From positions 558,001 through 622,000 of the forward strand of contig NZ_CP108569.1 of NCBI RefSeq assembly GCF_036010505.1: 64,000 nucleotides of DNA, in the 5' to 3' direction. Positions 62,376-64,000 of the stretch are shown in pieces (position 1 is the stretch's first letter; every line of letters starts with the position of its first letter). The notes under the pieces are model-generated. The model worked only from the letters and a program-made list of their open reading frames with translations, was not told where the DNA came from and searched no databases. This DNA is from Streptomyces sp. NBC_01197. Lineage in GTDB: Bacteria; Actinomycetota; Actinomycetes; Streptomycetales; Streptomycetaceae. The position numbers and the translations under genes are program-made.

Positions 62376-64000
62376 ATGGTGACACCGAACGCCACCGACA
62401 CCGGTGCGGCGTTCACCCCGCATGTGCTGCGCGACTACGCGCTGCTGGCCGACGGAGAGCGGGGCGCACTGGTCGGCCCGCAGGGGGACATCGCGTGGAT
62501 GTGCGCTCCGCACTGGGACTCCGACGCGGTGTTCTCCGCCCTCATCGGAGGCAGTGGGGCCTACGCGGTCACCCCACAGGACCCGCACCATGTGTGGGGC
62601 GGCTCCTATGAGCGGGGAAGCCTGATCTGGCACAGCCGCTGGATCACCACCGACGGCCCCATCGAATGCCGCGAGGCGCTCGCGTTCCCCGGCGACCGCG
62701 ACCGGGTGGTCCTGCTGCGCCGCGTCCTGGCAGTCGACCGCCCGGCGCGCGTACGGGTGCTGCTGGAGCCACGGGGCGGGTTCGGGTACGACCACAACCG
62801 CCACCTGAGGCAGCACGGCGGGGTATGGACGGGACGGACAGGCCCACTGCGGTGGCGCTGGACGGGCGCCGAAGCGGCGCGGCCGACCGACCACGTGGAC
62901 GGCAAGGGCGAGCTGCTGGCATTCGATCTGACCGTGCCCCCGGGCGGCCACCACGACCTGGTGCTGGAGCTGTCCAGGGAGGCGCTGCCCGATGAACCGG
63001 TGGACGCGGACCTGGCATGGGCAGCCACTGAGGCGTCCTGGGCGCGGGCCTGCCCGGCGCCCGCCAACACCATCGCGACGCGCGACGCACACCATGCCCA
63101 AGCGGTCCTGCGCGGCCTGACGAGCAGTGGTGGCGGCATGGTCGCCGCGACCACGATGTGCCTGCCCGAGCGCGCGGGCACCGGCCGCAACTACGACTAC
63201 CGCTACGCGTGGATCCGGGACCAGTGCTACGCGGGCATCGCTGCGGCGGGTGTCGGCGCCGACGAGCTGCTCGATTCCGCGGTGGGTTTCGTCTCCGCCC
63301 GGCTCCTCGAAGACGGGCCGCACCTCAAACCGGCCTACACCGTCACGGGCGGCGCGGTGCCCTCCGAGCGCGAGCTGAACCTGCCCGGCTATCCGGGCGG
63401 GACCGACAAGGTCGGCAACTGGGTGAACCAGCAGTTCCAGCTCGACTCGTTCGGCGAGGCCCTGCAACTGCTGGCCGCCGCTGACCGGCGCGAGCGTCTG
63501 GGCCCCGAAGGATGGGGCGCCATACAGGCCGCTGTCGACGCGGTCGAGCAGGTCTGGTCCCGGCCGGAAGCCGGCCTCTGGGAAATCGACAACCGGCGCT
63601 GGACGCACTCGCGGCTCGCCTGCGTCGGCGGCCTGCGTGCCGTCGCCGCGCTGCCGGGCAGAGCCAGGGACGTCGCCCGGTACGCATCGCTCGCCGACAC
63701 GATCCTGGCCGACACCGCGCGTACCAGCGTGCACGCCGACGGCCGGTGGCAGCGGGCGCCCGACGACCCCGGCGTCGACGCGGCACTCCTGCTGCCGCCC
63801 GTTCGCGGCGCGCTGCCCGCCTCGGACCCCCGCACCCTCGCCACCCTGCGCGCCGTCCGGGAGGAGTTGTCCCGCGACGAGTACGTCTACCGCTTCCGCC
63901 ACGACCAGCGGGCGCTCGGCGACGCCGAAGGGGCTTTCCTGCTGTGCGGATTCATGATGGCGCTGGCCGAGCACCAGCAGGGTCACACCGTGCGCGCCCT
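62376..64000 (+). CDS. GH15-family glycosidase (glucoamylase/trehalase-like), C-terminus cut off
   Basis: The first 541 or so codons are visible; the gene runs off the right edge. The ATG at 62376 follows GAGAGGA, 46 bp after the previous stop. The N-terminal beta domain opens HVLRDYALLADGERGALVGPQGDIAWMCAPHWD, typical of bacterial GH15 proteins. The barrel shows the substrate-binding YRYAWIRDQCYAG and the likely acid Glu near WVNQQFQLDSFGEAL. Actinobacterial relatives hydrolyse trehalose or maltodextrins. No signal peptide is visible, so it acts inside the cell. Confidence 0.88.
   Translation, partial: MVTPNATDTGAAFTPHVLRDYALLADGERGALVGPQGDIAWMCAPHWDSDAVFSALIGGSGAYAVTPQDPHHVWGGSYERGSLIWHSRWITTDGPIECREALAFPGDRDRVVLLRRVLAVDRPARVRVLLEPRGGFGYDHNRHLRQHGGVWTGRTGPLRWRWTGAEAARPTDHVDGKGELLAFDLTVPPGGHHDLVLELSREALPDEPVDADLAWAATEASWARACPAPANTIATRDAHHAQAVLRGLTSSGGGMVAATTMCLPERAGTGRNYDYRYAWIRDQCYAGIAAAGVGADELLDSAVGFVSARLLEDGPHLKPAYTVTGGAVPSERELNLPGYPGGTDKVGNWVNQQFQLDSFGEALQLLAAADRRERLGPEGWGAIQAAVDAVEQVWSRPEAGLWEIDNRRWTHSRLACVGGLRAVAALPGRARDVARYASLADTILADTARTSVHADGRWQRAPDDPGVDAALLLPPVRGALPASDPRTLATLRAVREELSRDEYVYRFRHDQRALGDAEGAFLLCGFMMALAEHQQGHTVRA

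Noticed and set aside
60885..63986. 1033-codon minus-strand frame opposite the TPP, enolase and GH15 genes
   Set aside because: Spans three genes with full catalytic motifs on the plus strand; composition is that of a GC-rich shadow.

Overview
The window is one contiguous piece of a high-GC actinobacterial chromosome, almost certainly Streptomyces or a close relative. Codon third positions are overwhelmingly G or C, GTG and TTG starts follow AGGAGG-type ribosome sites, and the families are typical of streptomycetes: a PAS/GAF sensor of the SpoIIE-phosphatase type, an Rpf-LysM-M23 cell-wall enzyme, a DUF574 methyltransferase, F420-type oxidoreductases, and Ku with a split LigD. I see no rRNA, tRNA, CRISPR array, prophage or intact insertion sequence. 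The mix of sugar-use and stress genes, with few housekeeping genes (panD, gnd), suggests a chromosome arm or arm-core border; that is an inference.

Region by region. 1-6.1 kb: a cut-off PAS/GAF sensor, a secreted GH29 alpha-L-fucosidase, an orphan 56-residue peptide with a strong ribosome site, a zinc-ribbon SDR protein and a secreted SH3-like protein. 6.1-8.3 kb: a divergent AraC regulator and MFS exporter. 8.2-19.5 kb: a sugar locus with a GH92 alpha-mannosidase, a PA14-GH2 glycosidase, a LacI regulator and a YtfQRT-YjfF-type ABC importer. Copies of an AACGTTG operator precede each transcription unit. The best reading is use of a galactofuranose- and mannose-containing glycan such as fungal galactomannan. 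19.7-27.4 kb: a DMT transporter, a cell-wall hydrolase, a methyltransferase, a decayed membrane-protein gene, 6-phosphogluconate dehydrogenase, an Asp/Glu racemase relative and PanD. 27.5-32.4 kb: a TetR-controlled SDR plus F420-type reductase pair, a PLP amino-acid decarboxylase and a small CBM48-like protein. 32.9-36.3 kb: an ATP-grasp ligase with a CocE/NonD hydrolase behind a sigma-B-like promoter. 36.4-42.1 kb: DUF4235, a frameshifted sirtuin, and a GntR-ROK-NanE amino-sugar operon opposite an MFS sugar porter.

42.2-64 kb reads as a stress, redox and DNA-repair region. It holds an F420-type LLM oxidoreductase, a DUF2231-Rieske membrane protein, a methyltransferase/CDGSH/haem-oxygenase-like operon, a small membrane protein behind a sigma-B-like promoter, an SDR, an Fpg/Nei glycosylase and UdgX. 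Divergent from these are Ku, a VOC protein, DUF6328, two disordered small proteins and LigD split into three coupled genes (phosphoesterase, ligase, polymerase). The right end has an isochorismatase-like hydrolase, then a forward cluster: a YdiJ-like FAD/Fe-S dehydrogenase with a C-terminal membrane segment, a TPP-dependent pyruvate-oxidase-like enzyme, an enolase-superfamily enzyme and a GH15 glycosidase cut by the window end.

Most convergent pairs are separated by strong hairpins. Two genes look broken: the sirtuin (one-base frameshift) and a membrane protein near 23.8 kb (amber codon plus frame change). Start codons were chosen by Shine-Dalgarno position and family alignment from memory; where those disagree the entry says so.
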